64,000 bases of DNA from JANYCO01 sp035535995 (GCA_035535995.1 DATLOZ010000027.1:137848-201847); one strand, 5' to 3'. Counted from the stretch's first letter, positions 35,126 to 43,754 are shown. Translations and numbers: made by a program. Notes: a model not told the origin generated them from the sequence alone.

Positions 35126-36736
35126 ATGATTTTTAACACCGTTGACGGCATTATTCTGGGAATCTATCTCATTGTGATCTTTGGGGTGGTGATCTATTAT
35201 TCCAGAAAAACGACCAATATCACGCAATACTTTCTTGCAGATCGCAGCATTCCCTGGTTTGCCATTGGCGCAGCGCTTTTTGCTACCGATGTTTCCAGCG
35301 AACACTTGATCGGATTGGCAGGAGCTGGTTATTCTTCCGGCTTAGCAGTAAGTAATTTTGTGTTGTCTGCCTGCGTCGTACTTGTATTATTGGGCTGGCT
35401 CTTTACTCCTTTCTATCTCAAAACGGGAATTTTCACTATGCCGGAATTTTTGGAAAAACGATACAACGAATACTGTCGTCGTTATCTCTCCATTGTTTCG
35501 ATCGCCGCTTATGTATTGACTAAAGTCTCGGTAACGCTGCTGGCGGGAGGATTGGTGCTGAAGCATGTGCTTGGTTGGGATATCTACACCTCTGCGCTGG
35601 TGCTTGTACTTTCTACAGGTATTTATACAATGTTTGGAGGTTCAAGAGGAATTATAATGGTGCAGTTCCTTCAGGCTATTTTGTTGATCCTGGGATCTGC
35701 AGTGTTGGTTTATTATGGAATGGAAGAAGTAGGTGGGATCGCGGGGCTCAAAGCAAAAGTGCCGGCAGATTATTTTCAAATATTCAAACCCATCGACGAC
35801 CCGGAATTTCCCTGGACAGGAATGGTTTTCGGTGCGTTGATCCTTGGCATCTGGTACTGGACCACCGATCAATACATCGTGCAGATTACATTGAGCGCAA
35901 AAAATATTGATCATGCGCGCTCGGGTACTTTGTTTGCCGCGTATCTTCGATTGTTGCCAATTGTATTATTAGTAGGACCGGGAATTATTGCAAAAGCTTT
36001 GTATCCGGATATTCCGGCAAGCAGTGCTTATGTAACAATGATCACCAGCCTCCTACCTGCCGGCGTGCGTGCCATCGTACTAATCAGTCTGCTCGCGGCT
36101 TTGATGACTTCTTTGGCTTCGGCTTTCAACGCCACTTCCACTTTATTTACGCTGGATATTTACAACAAGCTCTATCCTAAAGCCAATGATTTCGTACTTG
36201 TCAACATAGGAAGGATCGCTACATTTGTGGTCGTGCTATTTGGTATCATCTGGGTTCCCTTTATTTATGCGCTTTCCAGCGATATTTATTTTTATATACA
36301 AAGTGTTCAATCGTATATCGCGCCGCCTATTTGTGTAGTGTTCCTTGTAGGGATCCTTTGGGCAAGAGCCAATGGTACGGCAGCTACTACTGTGCTTACA
36401 GTAGGTTTCTTTCTGGGTTTTATAAAATTCATAACTGATATTCTTTACCGAAGTTTTGAAATGAGAAGCGATTTCATTTCCTTTTTAGGAGCGATCAATT
36501 TTCTTCATTTCGCAATTTTTCTTTTTGCGATTAGTCTGTTACTTATGATTGTGATCAGTCTGTTTACCGAGGCACCTCCAAAAGAAAAGCTTAAAGGATT
36601 TACACTCAAGTATGCAAACGAAATTGTAAAGGACGAAGCTTTCAAACAGGAAACCGGCAAATACAAAAAACTCAACATGATCGCTACCGCAGTGCTGCTG
36701 CTGATCTTATCACTCTATTGGGTTATTTTCGGATAA
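35126..36736 (+). CDS. Sodium:solute symporter (SSS family)
   Basis: A 536-residue inner membrane protein with about 13-14 transmembrane helices and the SSS family hallmarks: YYSRKTTNITQYFLADRSIPWFAIGAALFATDVSSEHLIGLAGAGYSSGL near the N terminus (sodium-site region), and LISLLAALMTSLASAFNATSTLFTLDIY near residues 315-345. It uses the sodium gradient to import a solute; the resemblance is to the SGLT/glucose branch, but the substrate cannot be read from sequence. Monocistronic by position. Confidence 0.92.
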   Translation: MIFNTVDGIILGIYLIVIFGVVIYYSRKTTNITQYFLADRSIPWFAIGAALFATDVSSEHLIGLAGAGYSSGLAVSNFVLSACVVLVLLGWLFTPFYLKTGIFTMPEFLEKRYNEYCRRYLSIVSIAAYVLTKVSVTLLAGGLVLKHVLGWDIYTSALVLVLSTGIYTMFGGSRGIIMVQFLQAILLILGSAVLVYYGMEEVGGIAGLKAKVPADYFQIFKPIDDPEFPWTGMVFGALILGIWYWTTDQYIVQITLSAKNIDHARSGTLFAAYLRLLPIVLLVGPGIIAKALYPDIPASSAYVTMITSLLPAGVRAIVLISLLAALMTSLASAFNATSTLFTLDIYNKLYPKANDFVLVNIGRIATFVVVLFGIIWVPFIYALSSDIYFYIQSVQSYIAPPICVVFLVGILWARANGTAATTVLTVGFFLGFIKFITDILYRSFEMRSDFISFLGAINFLHFAIFLFAISLLLMIVISLFTEAPPKEKLKGFTLKYANEIVKDEAFKQETGKYKKLNMIATAVLLLILSLYWVIFG

Positions 36737-36824
36737 TATTTAAAGAACATCATTGTCAGCTACGAAACATGGTGAACTTGAACCACCTTGCTGTGAATAC
36801 AAACAAATGATAATCTGTATACAA

Positions 36825-38057
36825 TTATTTTTTCGCAAGAATATCATTATACTCCTGGTATATAAACCCGTAATACCATTTTTTCACAGACTCAAGCGAA
36901 ACAATTATTCCGGTTATGCTGACCACGATCAACAAAAAGAAGATGCTTTCAAATAAAAAGCTCACATAACAGCCAAGCACTACTAACCGAATATATTCCA
37001 GGTAAAAGATCCACTTACGCTGCTCCAGTAAGGCTCCGCAATTGATAAGGGTGATCAGTACGAAGATCAATCCGGTTGTTTTTTCTACAAGACCAAGCGC
37101 TGAAAAAAAATAACTGATCAAAAACAAAAGTATTAAGCTTAGCGCAAGCTGTGTTAGAAGATAAATTCTAAACCTGTATGTAAGTCGCACCGATTTTTTA
37201 GGAGGTAAAATTTTTTTCTCCAATGCCAGCCGAAGGCCAGGATCAAGGAGTTCGGGAGGCCCAAGTAGAATACTGATTATTTTCCCTACGTTGCGTTCTC
37301 GCCTTACAGCAGCAAAGAGTTCAATATAATAATGAAAATGCTGCCATATAAAACTCTGGCTTTTTAAAGGATGTGTAAGACCGTATACGGGCTCTTCTTC
37401 TTCTTTCTGGAATGTACCAAAGAGTTTGTCCCAAAAGACAAACAGGTCACCATAGTTTTTATTCAGGTATTTCTCATTCGAGGCATGATGCACGCGGTGA
37501 TGCGAAGGCGTGATGAAAATATATTCCAGCCATCCCAGTTTGCCTATGATCTGTGTGTGCGTAAAAAAAGAATAACCTGCATGGATCACAGAGATGGTAA
37601 TGATAAGCGAAGGATGAAAACCGATCAGAGGAAGCACACACCAAAAAATATTCCGCATGAACGCCTGTATAGTGGTGACGCGCGCGGAAACAGTATAGTT
37701 GAATTCTTCGCTTTGATGATGCACCACATGTGCACCCCACAAGATATTGATCTCATGTCCGCAGCGGTGATACCAATACCAGACAAGATCGGTAGCCAAC
37801 AGCAAAAGAATCCATACTGTCCAGTGATTTGGAATATGAAACAAGGCATAATGTTTGTATACATATACAAACATTCCAAAGAATGCGTACGAAACAAAAA
37901 GATTGATCAGCCGCTCGGCAATGCCTATGCTGATATTGGTAACCGAGCTGTCGAAACGGAACAACTGTTTATTTTTCTTTTGAAGCGCTACGAGGTATTC
38001 AATTCCAACAAATAAGAAAAAAGCAGGAATGACAAACGCTAAATATTTTGTTTCCAT
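36825..38057 (-). CDS. Sterol desaturase / fatty acid hydroxylase family protein
   Basis: A 410-residue integral membrane di-iron enzyme candidate. The three His clusters are present: HRCGH and HVVHH (about residues 105-122), and HRVHH (near 190), with several membrane helices around them and a long hydrophobic C-terminal region. These enzymes hydroxylate or desaturate lipid chains. The start at 38057 was chosen because the upstream in-frame extension overlaps the preceding gene and lacks a membrane signature. Only two bases separate it from the alpha/beta hydrolase stop, so the two genes are probably translated together. Confidence 0.85.
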   Translation of the reverse strand: METKYLAFVIPAFFLFVGIEYLVALQKKNKQLFRFDSSVTNISIGIAERLINLFVSYAFFGMFVYVYKHYALFHIPNHWTVWILLLLATDLVWYWYHRCGHEINILWGAHVVHHQSEEFNYTVSARVTTIQAFMRNIFWCVLPLIGFHPSLIITISVIHAGYSFFTHTQIIGKLGWLEYIFITPSHHRVHHASNEKYLNKNYGDLFVFWDKLFGTFQKEEEEPVYGLTHPLKSQSFIWQHFHYYIELFAAVRRERNVGKIISILLGPPELLDPGLRLALEKKILPPKKSVRLTYRFRIYLLTQLALSLILLFLISYFFSALGLVEKTTGLIFVLITLINCGALLEQRKWIFYLEYIRLVVLGCYVSFLFESIFFLLIVVSITGIIVSLESVKKWYYGFIYQEYNDILAKK

Positions 38058-38059
38058 TT

Positions 38060-38815
38060 TTAATATTCTAAAAACGTACGCACATGTTGGTTGAACAATT
38101 CCGGTTGTTCCATCATCGGTACGTGACCGCATTTATCTAAAAATTTTATAGCAGAGTGTGGAATTCGTTCGTGAAATTCCAACGCAGTTTCAGGCGGAGT
38201 AATTTCATCCTGTAAGCCCCAGATCAGAAGGGTAGGAGCTTTGATGCGGTACAATACTTCGGAAAGGTTTTCACGCTGTGCAGCACGGGCAAGTCCGATC
38301 AAGCTAAGAGTTTTGATCCTGCTTTGTACAGTTTCATATACCTCGTCCACCAATTCTTTTGTCACCACCGATTGATTGTAGAAAGTGTAGCGTACTTTTT
38401 CGTCTACATAATTATAATCTTTCATTTTTGGGAAAGAGCCGCCAAGCGAATTTTCAAAAAGCCCGGAGCTGCCCGCGAGTATGATCTTGTCGACTTTGTC
38501 GGGATGTTTGAGTGTGTAAAGCAAAGCCACATGCCCGCCAAGAGAATTGCCCATGAGAATTACTTTTTGAAGATTTCTTTTAGCAATAAATTTTTCTAAA
38601 AAAGTCACCAGCCTGCTCAGGCTTGATTCTTTCAAGGAAATATCAAACAAGGGAAGCCTCGGAATAATGACTCTGTGATCCACAGAAAAATGCTCAGCTA
38701 CTTGTTCCCAATTGCTCAGGTTCCCAAACAACCCATGTAGAAGAATAACCGGCTGACCTTTCCCTTCGTCGTAGTAGACTTCCAGGTTTTCTTTGAGTTT
38801 TATGCTATTAACCAT
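38060..38815 (-). CDS. Alpha/beta hydrolase
   Basis: A 251-residue protein with a full hydrolase triad: LLHGLFGN (oxyanion loop), GNSLGGH (nucleophile Ser near residue 92), LQDEITPPE (Asp) and CGHVPMMEQP (His near the C terminus). It resembles the MhpC/BioH-like group. It is encoded directly upstream of the fatty acid hydroxylase with a 2-base gap, suggesting a lipid or ester substrate; that is inference. Confidence 0.88.
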   Translation of the reverse strand: MVNSIKLKENLEVYYDEGKGQPVILLHGLFGNLSNWEQVAEHFSVDHRVIIPRLPLFDISLKESSLSRLVTFLEKFIAKRNLQKVILMGNSLGGHVALLYTLKHPDKVDKIILAGSSGLFENSLGGSFPKMKDYNYVDEKVRYTFYNQSVVTKELVDEVYETVQSRIKTLSLIGLARAAQRENLSEVLYRIKAPTLLIWGLQDEITPPETALEFHERIPHSAIKFLDKCGHVPMMEQPELFNQHVRTFLEY

Positions 38816-38862
38816 ATGATAGATAGTATTTTATTTAAATTTTATTAATTTCTACATTATTT

Positions 38863-38937
38863 CTATAGACAAAATTATAAATCTAAAATTAACAACCAAG
38901 TGTTTTTAAATTTATTTCTATATTAATTCTATAGATA
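38863..38937. promoter_or_regulatory. Paired TCTATAGA palindromes in a divergent promoter region
   Basis: Two copies of the 8-base palindrome TCTATAGA (38864-38871 and 38930-38937) and a related TTTCTATA between them, 66 bases apart, in the gap between the divergent hydrolase and zinc-ribbon genes. They may be operator sites; no regulator is identified. The region is very AT-rich, so chance is a real alternative. Confidence 0.35.
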
Positions 38938-38961
38938 TTGTATTTTAAAATAAAATCATTC

Positions 38962-38969
38962 TATATTTG
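38962..38969 (+). promoter_or_regulatory. Promoter -7 element of the zinc-ribbon gene
   Basis: TATATTTG, a perfect TAnnTTTG, 18 bases before the ATG at 38988. It rules out a TTG start at 38967 that overlaps it. Confidence 0.6.
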
Positions 38970-38987
38970 TGCCAAACGAAAGAAGTT

Positions 38988-39419
38988 ATGCTGTCCAAAG
39001 AATTGATTGAGGTATACAAGGAGGAAAGCCTGGCGGTCGAGGCTTTTAAGGAATATCGTCTAAAAAAAGGGATCGTATGTAAAAAATGCGGTTGCCATCA
39101 GCACTATTGGCTTACTTCTAAAATTCAGTTCCAATGCCGCGCTTGCCGCTTCCGCACTACGCTGCGCAGCGGTTCGGTGTTGGAAGGGAGTAAACTTCCT
39201 TACTCTTATTTTTTCATCGCCGTTCATTTACTCATGAAACATGGAAACACACTAAGCACAGAAGAATTTCAAAAGCAAACAGGTCATAAATATTACGACC
39301 CGCTCTGGGATTTTTTGCGCAAGATCAAAAACTATGTAAAGGAAAACGAGCAAAGCGTAGAACTGATCGACTTTGTAGAAGTAGTTAACCGTTGTTTTGT
39401 AAAAGAAATTATCTATTAA
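38988..39419 (+). CDS. Free-standing IS1595-type transposase zinc-ribbon protein
   Basis: A 143-residue protein that resembles only the N-terminal part of IS1595-family transposases: a zinc ribbon with Cys31, Cys34, Cys50 and Cys53, followed by RFRTTLRSGSVLEGSKLPYSYFFIAVHLL, the usual link to the catalytic domain. The DDE/DDN catalytic domain is absent, and the remaining 60 residues are different, helical and charged. A clear promoter, an intact frame and no inverted repeats or target duplications argue for a domesticated regulator rather than a fragment, but a decayed element is possible. Confidence 0.7.
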   Translation: MLSKELIEVYKEESLAVEAFKEYRLKKGIVCKKCGCHQHYWLTSKIQFQCRACRFRTTLRSGSVLEGSKLPYSYFFIAVHLLMKHGNTLSTEEFQKQTGHKYYDPLWDFLRKIKNYVKENEQSVELIDFVEVVNRCFVKEIIY

Positions 39420-39489
39420 AATTATGAATGTTGAGTTATAAATTATGAATGAAATCGTAACTTATAACTCAACATTCATAACTCATCAT
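39420..39489. repeat. Heptamer repeat family B, copy 3 (two arms)
   Basis: Left arm AATTATG, AATGTTG, AGTTATA, AATTATG. Right arm TTATA, ACTCAAC, ATTCATA, ACTCATC. The arms are complementary around about 12 bases. It fills the 77-base gap between two plus-strand genes and ends seven bases before the SDR start codon. Confidence 0.85.
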
Positions 39490-39496
39490 TAAAACT

Positions 39497-40270
39497 ATGT
39501 ACGCACTCATCACAGGCGCCAGTAAAGGGATTGGAAAAGAAATTGCCGTAGCGCTCGCTAAGCGGAAATATAATTTACTGCTACTCGCAAGATCTGAAAA
39601 TGCACTGGCGGAGCTCGCTGGTGAACTGCAACAAAAGTATAAAGTATCTGTATTTTATAAAGCGCTTGATCTGTCCCAGCAAGGCGCGGATCAGTTGATT
39701 TATAATTGGTGTGTAGAAAATAACTATAATGTTTCTTTCCTGGTCAACAATGCCGGCTACGGTATCTGGGGATTTTTTGAATCGCTTGCGTTAGAAGAGC
39801 AACAAAATATGATCCAACTCAATACAGAGTTTCCTGTAGCCCTCTCTCATCGCTTGATCCCGCTGTTGAAAGCAAACAAGCCTTCTTACATTCTCAACGT
39901 TGCCAGCACGGCCTCGTACCAGGCAATGCCTACGTTTACCATCTATGCTGCCACGAAAGCATTCATGGTTCTTTTTTCACGCGGGCTGAGGCTTGAACTC
40001 AAACAGGCTGGGATATCGGTTACCTGCTTGTCGCCAGGCCCCGTGCGCACTGAGTTTGCCGACCGTGCCGGTATGAAATCACTGAAAGAAATTGCCGAAC
40101 GCATCGGCATGAATGCTGATCAGGTGGCAGCGTACGGAGTGAAAGCTGCACTTGCAAAAAAAGCAGAAGTAATTCCGGGATTTTCAAACAAACTGGGTGC
40201 TTTCTTTACGCGTATATTTCCTAAATCTATTATAGAAGCAGTAGCTACCTGGCTTTACCAAAGAGCCTAA
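39497..40270 (+). CDS. Short-chain dehydrogenase/reductase
   Basis: A 257-residue NAD(P)-dependent oxidoreductase of the classical SDR type. The cofactor loop TGASKGIG is at residues 6-13, NNAG is near 92, and catalytic Ser and the YAATK (Tyr-x-x-x-Lys) motif are near 137 and 151-155. The C-terminal region (GFSNKLGAFFTRIFPKSI) is like the DltE/YqjQ group. Substrate unknown. A heptamer B repeat occupies its entire upstream gap. Confidence 0.92.
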   Translation: MYALITGASKGIGKEIAVALAKRKYNLLLLARSENALAELAGELQQKYKVSVFYKALDLSQQGADQLIYNWCVENNYNVSFLVNNAGYGIWGFFESLALEEQQNMIQLNTEFPVALSHRLIPLLKANKPSYILNVASTASYQAMPTFTIYAATKAFMVLFSRGLRLELKQAGISVTCLSPGPVRTEFADRAGMKSLKEIAERIGMNADQVAAYGVKAALAKKAEVIPGFSNKLGAFFTRIFPKSIIEAVATWLYQRA

Positions 40271-40291
40271 TAAAAAATATTTCTATAAAAC

Positions 40292-40321
40292 TTGTTTCTT
40301 AAAATCATATTCTTAACTTTG
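40292..40321 (+). promoter_or_regulatory. Promoter of the hexa-cysteine micropeptide
   Basis: TTG (40292-40294), 19-base spacer, TAACTTTG (40314-40321): the best full match to the Bacteroidota -33/-7 promoter in the window. The predicted start of transcription is about 16 bases before the micropeptide ATG. A GTATA...TATAC inverted repeat lies right after the box (40321-40339). Confidence 0.75.
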
Positions 40322-40342
40322 TATATAGAATTAGTATACAAT

Positions 40343-40441
40343 ATGTTTTTACAAAAAACACATACGGCAAAATTTTTCATCACAAGCAGCACCGGCGGCT
40401 ACGCGGGCGTTTCTTTCGGTTGCTGTTGTTGTTGCTGCTAA
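40343..40441 (+). CDS. 32-residue micropeptide ending in six cysteines (candidate leader peptide)
   Basis: Starts ATG, encodes MFLQKTHTAKFF, continues with a small-residue stretch (STGGYAGVSFG) and ends with Cys27-Cys32, then TAA. The Cys codons are a mixture of TGC and TGT. A near-perfect promoter sits 21 bases upstream and the PhyH gene begins 35 bases downstream of the stop. The AGCAGCA at 40385-40391 can pair with TGCTGCT at 40433-40439, so ribosome position on the Cys codons would alter RNA folding. Polycysteine leader peptides that sense cysteinyl-tRNA are known in mycobacteria; I infer a similar role here. A metal-binding micropeptide is the alternative. Confidence 0.6.
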   Translation: MFLQKTHTAKFFITSSTGGYAGVSFGCCCCCC

Positions 40442-40476
40442 TCTGAATAATTCCTTTTAACATCTTTTGCAGAATT

Positions 40477-41358
40477 ATGATCAGTCTCTTCAACGAGCAC
40501 TGTCTTGATACTTCTGCTATGAAAAAATCCATAAACTTTAAAATAGATACTTATATGAATAGCTATAAAAAATTTACACTCGAAAAAAAACTGACTTCAG
40601 AGCAAATAGAATTTTATAATGAAAATGGTTTTATCCATTTTGAAAATTTTATAAAACCAGAAACGGTAGAACAGATCATTCGTGCTTCCAAAGAAGTAGA
40701 AAAAAAATGGATCGAAAACAATATAGAAAAAGTGAACGGCGTACCGATCAAGTATGGTAAAGACCTGAATGGCGAAACCATCGTGCAGCGTTTTGCTTTT
40801 ATATCCGAACATAGTCCTGTGATCTCAGAGTTGGTAAACGATCCGCGTATTTCTGTTTTGCTGCCTTTGGTAGGAAAGGGCGCAAGAGTGGGAGAACATG
40901 AGAAAGACGGAGTCGTGTTCAATCATTATATTCATTCCGAACATAGTAAGTTTACTCAAATGGGTTGGCACACGGATGGGTTGCGCGATATTTTTTATGG
41001 AGGCGCGGTGAAACCAATGATCAACCTTGGCATTCACTTGAGTACTTTGAACCAAGAGCATGGAGGTTTGAGACTAATTCCGGGTTCACATACGCAGGGA
41101 ATATTTGACATGCTTTTCAGAAAAAAATATTTTCTCGACACACGCCCTGATCCTGATGAAGTAGCTGTGATCCCCAAAGCTGGTGATCTTACCATTCACG
41201 ACGGCAGGCTCTGGCACCGCGTGGCGCAATCTATGCTTGCAGGAGAAGTAAGCCGGAGAAGAGTGATCTACGTACCTTTGATTAATGGTCAGTATGAGCC
41301 GAAGAATGAAAACAGTCCTACGAAGTTTTATCATCGGTTTGCCGGACTTGTGAAATAA
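40477..41358 (+). CDS. PhyH-like Fe(II)/2-oxoglutarate dioxygenase
   Basis: A 293-residue phytanoyl-CoA-dioxygenase-like protein. The iron ligands are visible as His165-x-Asp167 (GWHTDG) and His247 (LWHRVA), with Arg in SRRRVIYVP for 2-oxoglutarate, so it should be an active oxygenase. The domain starts at about LTSEQIEFYNENGFIHF. The first 26 residues look unstructured, so the in-frame ATG at 40555 may be the real start. Probably co-transcribed with the hexa-cysteine leader. Substrate unknown. Confidence 0.85.
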   Translation: MISLFNEHCLDTSAMKKSINFKIDTYMNSYKKFTLEKKLTSEQIEFYNENGFIHFENFIKPETVEQIIRASKEVEKKWIENNIEKVNGVPIKYGKDLNGETIVQRFAFISEHSPVISELVNDPRISVLLPLVGKGARVGEHEKDGVVFNHYIHSEHSKFTQMGWHTDGLRDIFYGGAVKPMINLGIHLSTLNQEHGGLRLIPGSHTQGIFDMLFRKKYFLDTRPDPDEVAVIPKAGDLTIHDGRLWHRVAQSMLAGEVSRRRVIYVPLINGQYEPKNENSPTKFYHRFAGLVK

Positions 41359-41398
41359 TATTTTTGGAAATCCCTCTTAAATATTAATACTTATTTTG

Positions 41399-41532
41399 AG
41401 ATACCAGATGCCGGATGCCAGATACCGGATAAATGCGAGAGTAATTTAATGACATTGTCTTTTAGTTTATTTATAAAACAGAGTTGTTTTTATCTAAACT
41501 ATCTGGTATCCGGAATCTGGTATCTTGCATCC
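41399..41532. repeat. Heptamer repeat family A, copy 4 (two arms)
   Basis: Left arm AGATACC, AGATGCC, GGATGCC, AGATACC, GGATAAA (41399-41433). Right arm GGTATCC, GGAATCT, GGTATCT, TGCATCC (41505-41532). It forms most of the 324-base gap between the PhyH and pirin genes; a terminator follows. Confidence 0.85.
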
Positions 41533-41580
41533 ATTATTAATAAAAGGAATTCTAAATATTTTTTTGTGATTGATTAATAG

Positions 41581-41613
41581 AAAGGCCGTCTGTATTTGCA
41601 GCGGTCTTTCTTT
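41581..41613 (+). terminator. Terminator between PhyH and pirin genes
   Basis: Stem AAAGGCCG / CGGTCTTT (one G-U pair) with a 13-base loop, followed by CTTTG. Weaker than the others because the T-run is broken. Confidence 0.6.
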
Positions 41614-41682
41614 GTGTAAAGGGGAAGAATTTTTACTTTTGAGTAAAGGCTATTACATTTTTACAAATCAAAAAATAACGAT

Positions 41683-42561
41683 ATGTCCAACATCAATCTC
41701 ATCATCGAAGAGCGCGCTGCCAGCATTGGTAATTTTATGGTAGGCCGCTTGCTTCCTTTCCGCCAGAAAAGAATGGTAGGGCCATTCATCTTTATCGATC
41801 ATATGGGGCCGGTAAAAATGAATGAGCGAGAAAATTTTGATGTGATGCCGCATCCGCACATCGGTTTGTCTACGCTTACATTTTTATTCGAAGGAAACAT
41901 CCTGCACCGCGATACGCTTGGCACCGAAGTAGAGATTAAACCCGGAGCCGTCAATTGGATGACAGCAGGTAAAGGTATTGCACACTCAGAGCGTACGCCA
42001 GAATACCTGCGCCATTCCGATAAACATTTACATGGCCTGCAAATATGGGTGGCTCTGCCAAAAGCTCTGGAACAAATGAACCCAGAGTTTTTTCATATCG
42101 ACAAAGAACAAATTCCTACCTGGACAGAAGGAACCATACAATTTAAATTGATCGCAGGAGAAGCTTTTGGGAAAAGGTCTCCTGTGCCGGTCTATAGCCC
42201 GCTGTTCATGCTTGAGATCAAAAGCACTGCCAGGCAAACGATCAATATTGGCCACGAGCTATACGGAGAAGCCGGTATATATATTTTGGAAGGAAGTATT
42301 GAAAGCGAAGGCCATGTATACGAGCCCAAGAGGATCTTGATCTCTAGCGATAGCAAACTTTGCCAGTTTATCATAGCGGAAAATACAACCATCTATATTT
42401 TCGGAGGAGAACCTTTTCCTGAAGAACGTTTTATCGACTGGAATTTTGTAGCCACTTCGAAAGCCTTACTAGATGAAGCCCGCCAGAAATGGATTGACCA
42501 AAAGTTTGAAAAAATTAAGGGGGATGATACAGAATTTGTCCCTTATCCAGCCAGGATTTAA
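41683..42561 (+). CDS. Pirin family protein
   Basis: A 292-residue bicupin. The N-terminal cupin has the pirin metal-site pattern: PHPHIGLSTLTFLFEG (two His), TAGKGIAHSE (His and Glu). The second cupin (about 175-270) is less conserved, as usual. Bacterial pirins are quercetinases or redox-linked regulators; which one applies here cannot be told. No adjacent partner gene. Confidence 0.92.
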   Translation: MSNINLIIEERAASIGNFMVGRLLPFRQKRMVGPFIFIDHMGPVKMNERENFDVMPHPHIGLSTLTFLFEGNILHRDTLGTEVEIKPGAVNWMTAGKGIAHSERTPEYLRHSDKHLHGLQIWVALPKALEQMNPEFFHIDKEQIPTWTEGTIQFKLIAGEAFGKRSPVPVYSPLFMLEIKSTARQTINIGHELYGEAGIYILEGSIESEGHVYEPKRILISSDSKLCQFIIAENTTIYIFGGEPFPEERFIDWNFVATSKALLDEARQKWIDQKFEKIKGDDTEFVPYPARI

Positions 42562-42590
42562 TCTTAGAGCTTTAGTAAGGGACTTAAAAT

Positions 42591-42653
42591 CTCACTACTG
42601 TTGCTGTTGCTATCCTGCATTGTGTCAGCAAGAGCAACAGCAACAGTAGTGAG
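42591..42653. terminator. Perfect 21-base inverted repeat, convergent gap
   Basis: Arms 42591-42611 and 42633-42653 are exact reverse complements (CTCACTACTGTTGC ... GCAACAGTAGTGAG), with a 21-base loop. It lies between the convergent pirin and OppB genes and ends at the OppB stop codon. Likely bidirectional terminator or mRNA 3' protection, although a proper T-run is lacking. Confidence 0.7.
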
Positions 42654-43706
42654 TTATTTGATTCGTACACGCGGATCTACCAGGGCGTAGAGAAGATCTA
42701 CAAAGATATTGATGATGATAAAGGCAAATGCCACGAAGATCGTTACGCCCATTACGATTGGGAAGTCGAGACTGTATACAGCATCAATTGTTACCAATCC
42801 TAAACCTTTCCAGTCGAAGATCACTTCTACGAAAAATGCGCCAGCCATTAACGATGCCAACCAGCCGGATACCGCGGTGATCACGGGGTTCAGTGCATTT
42901 TTTAATGCATGTTTGATAATGATCTTGTAATATCTTAATCCTTTGGCACGTGCAGTACGGATATAATCCTGAGAAAGTACATCCAGCATAGAGCTTCTTG
43001 TCAATTGTACGATGATCGCTAATGGGCGTAGGCCAAGCGTGAAGGCAGGAAGGATGATATTTTTAAGCATCAATCTTCTTCCGTCCAAACCATAATCCCA
43101 AAGCTGTCCTGTCGGGTTTAAACCAGTATAATCGGAAAGGTAATATCCAAAAACCATTGCCACGATCGCTCCTAGTACAAACGCAGGAGCGGAGATCCCG
43201 ATCACCGACATAGAGACAAGCGTGTGATCGAGCCAGCTATTTTGTTTGAGTGAAGCTAACACACCCAGGAGCACGCCGAAGAAGGTAGCAAAGACCATCG
43301 CTGCAATAGCAAGCCAGAAGGTGCCTTCGAGGTTTTCCCAAATAATTTCGCTTACTTTTTTATTGCTTTGAAAAGATCTTCTCAGGTAAGGAGTTTTGAG
43401 AACTACTACTTCATTTCCTACATGAAATAATTTTGTATACTCATATTTCGATTGTTCTTTATCAGTATCCTCGTGAATTGAGATCGGAGAGAGGTCGCGT
43501 ATGTAGAGGTAAAGTTGTTTGTGAAGCGGTTCAAAAAGTCCGAGGTCTTTGGCAATGGCTTCGCGGGTGGTGACGTCGGTACGTTGTCCGGCCATCATTG
43601 CTACGGGATCGCCAGGCAGCACGTTGAATATAAAAAATACGATCACGGTAGCTCCCACTAATACTAGCAATCCATAAAATAACCGTTTAATTAAATACCT
43701 GATCAT
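42654..43706 (-). CDS. ABC transporter permease (DppB/OppB type)
   Basis: A 350-residue inner membrane permease of peptide/nickel-type importers. Transmembrane helix 1 (about 9-31) is followed by a large periplasmic loop, then five more helices. The EAA loop is visible as QDYIRTARAKGLRYYKIIIKHALKNAL near 255-280. Length is normal for DppB. It stands alone: no partner permease, ATPase or binding protein is in the neighbourhood, so these must lie elsewhere. This dispersed arrangement is not rare in Bacteroidota. Confidence 0.93.
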   Translation of the reverse strand: MIRYLIKRLFYGLLVLVGATVIVFFIFNVLPGDPVAMMAGQRTDVTTREAIAKDLGLFEPLHKQLYLYIRDLSPISIHEDTDKEQSKYEYTKLFHVGNEVVVLKTPYLRRSFQSNKKVSEIIWENLEGTFWLAIAAMVFATFFGVLLGVLASLKQNSWLDHTLVSMSVIGISAPAFVLGAIVAMVFGYYLSDYTGLNPTGQLWDYGLDGRRLMLKNIILPAFTLGLRPLAIIVQLTRSSMLDVLSQDYIRTARAKGLRYYKIIIKHALKNALNPVITAVSGWLASLMAGAFFVEVIFDWKGLGLVTIDAVYSLDFPIVMGVTIFVAFAFIIINIFVDLLYALVDPRVRIK

Positions 43707-43754
43707 AGCGACATGAGCCTTCCTAAATTAAATATTTTTCCTTTTAAAGTGCAA

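Noticed and set aside
37371..38015. 214-codon plus-strand frame opposite the fatty acid hydroxylase
   Set aside because: Composition is typical of an antisense frame and there are no motifs; the minus-strand enzyme has all three His clusters.
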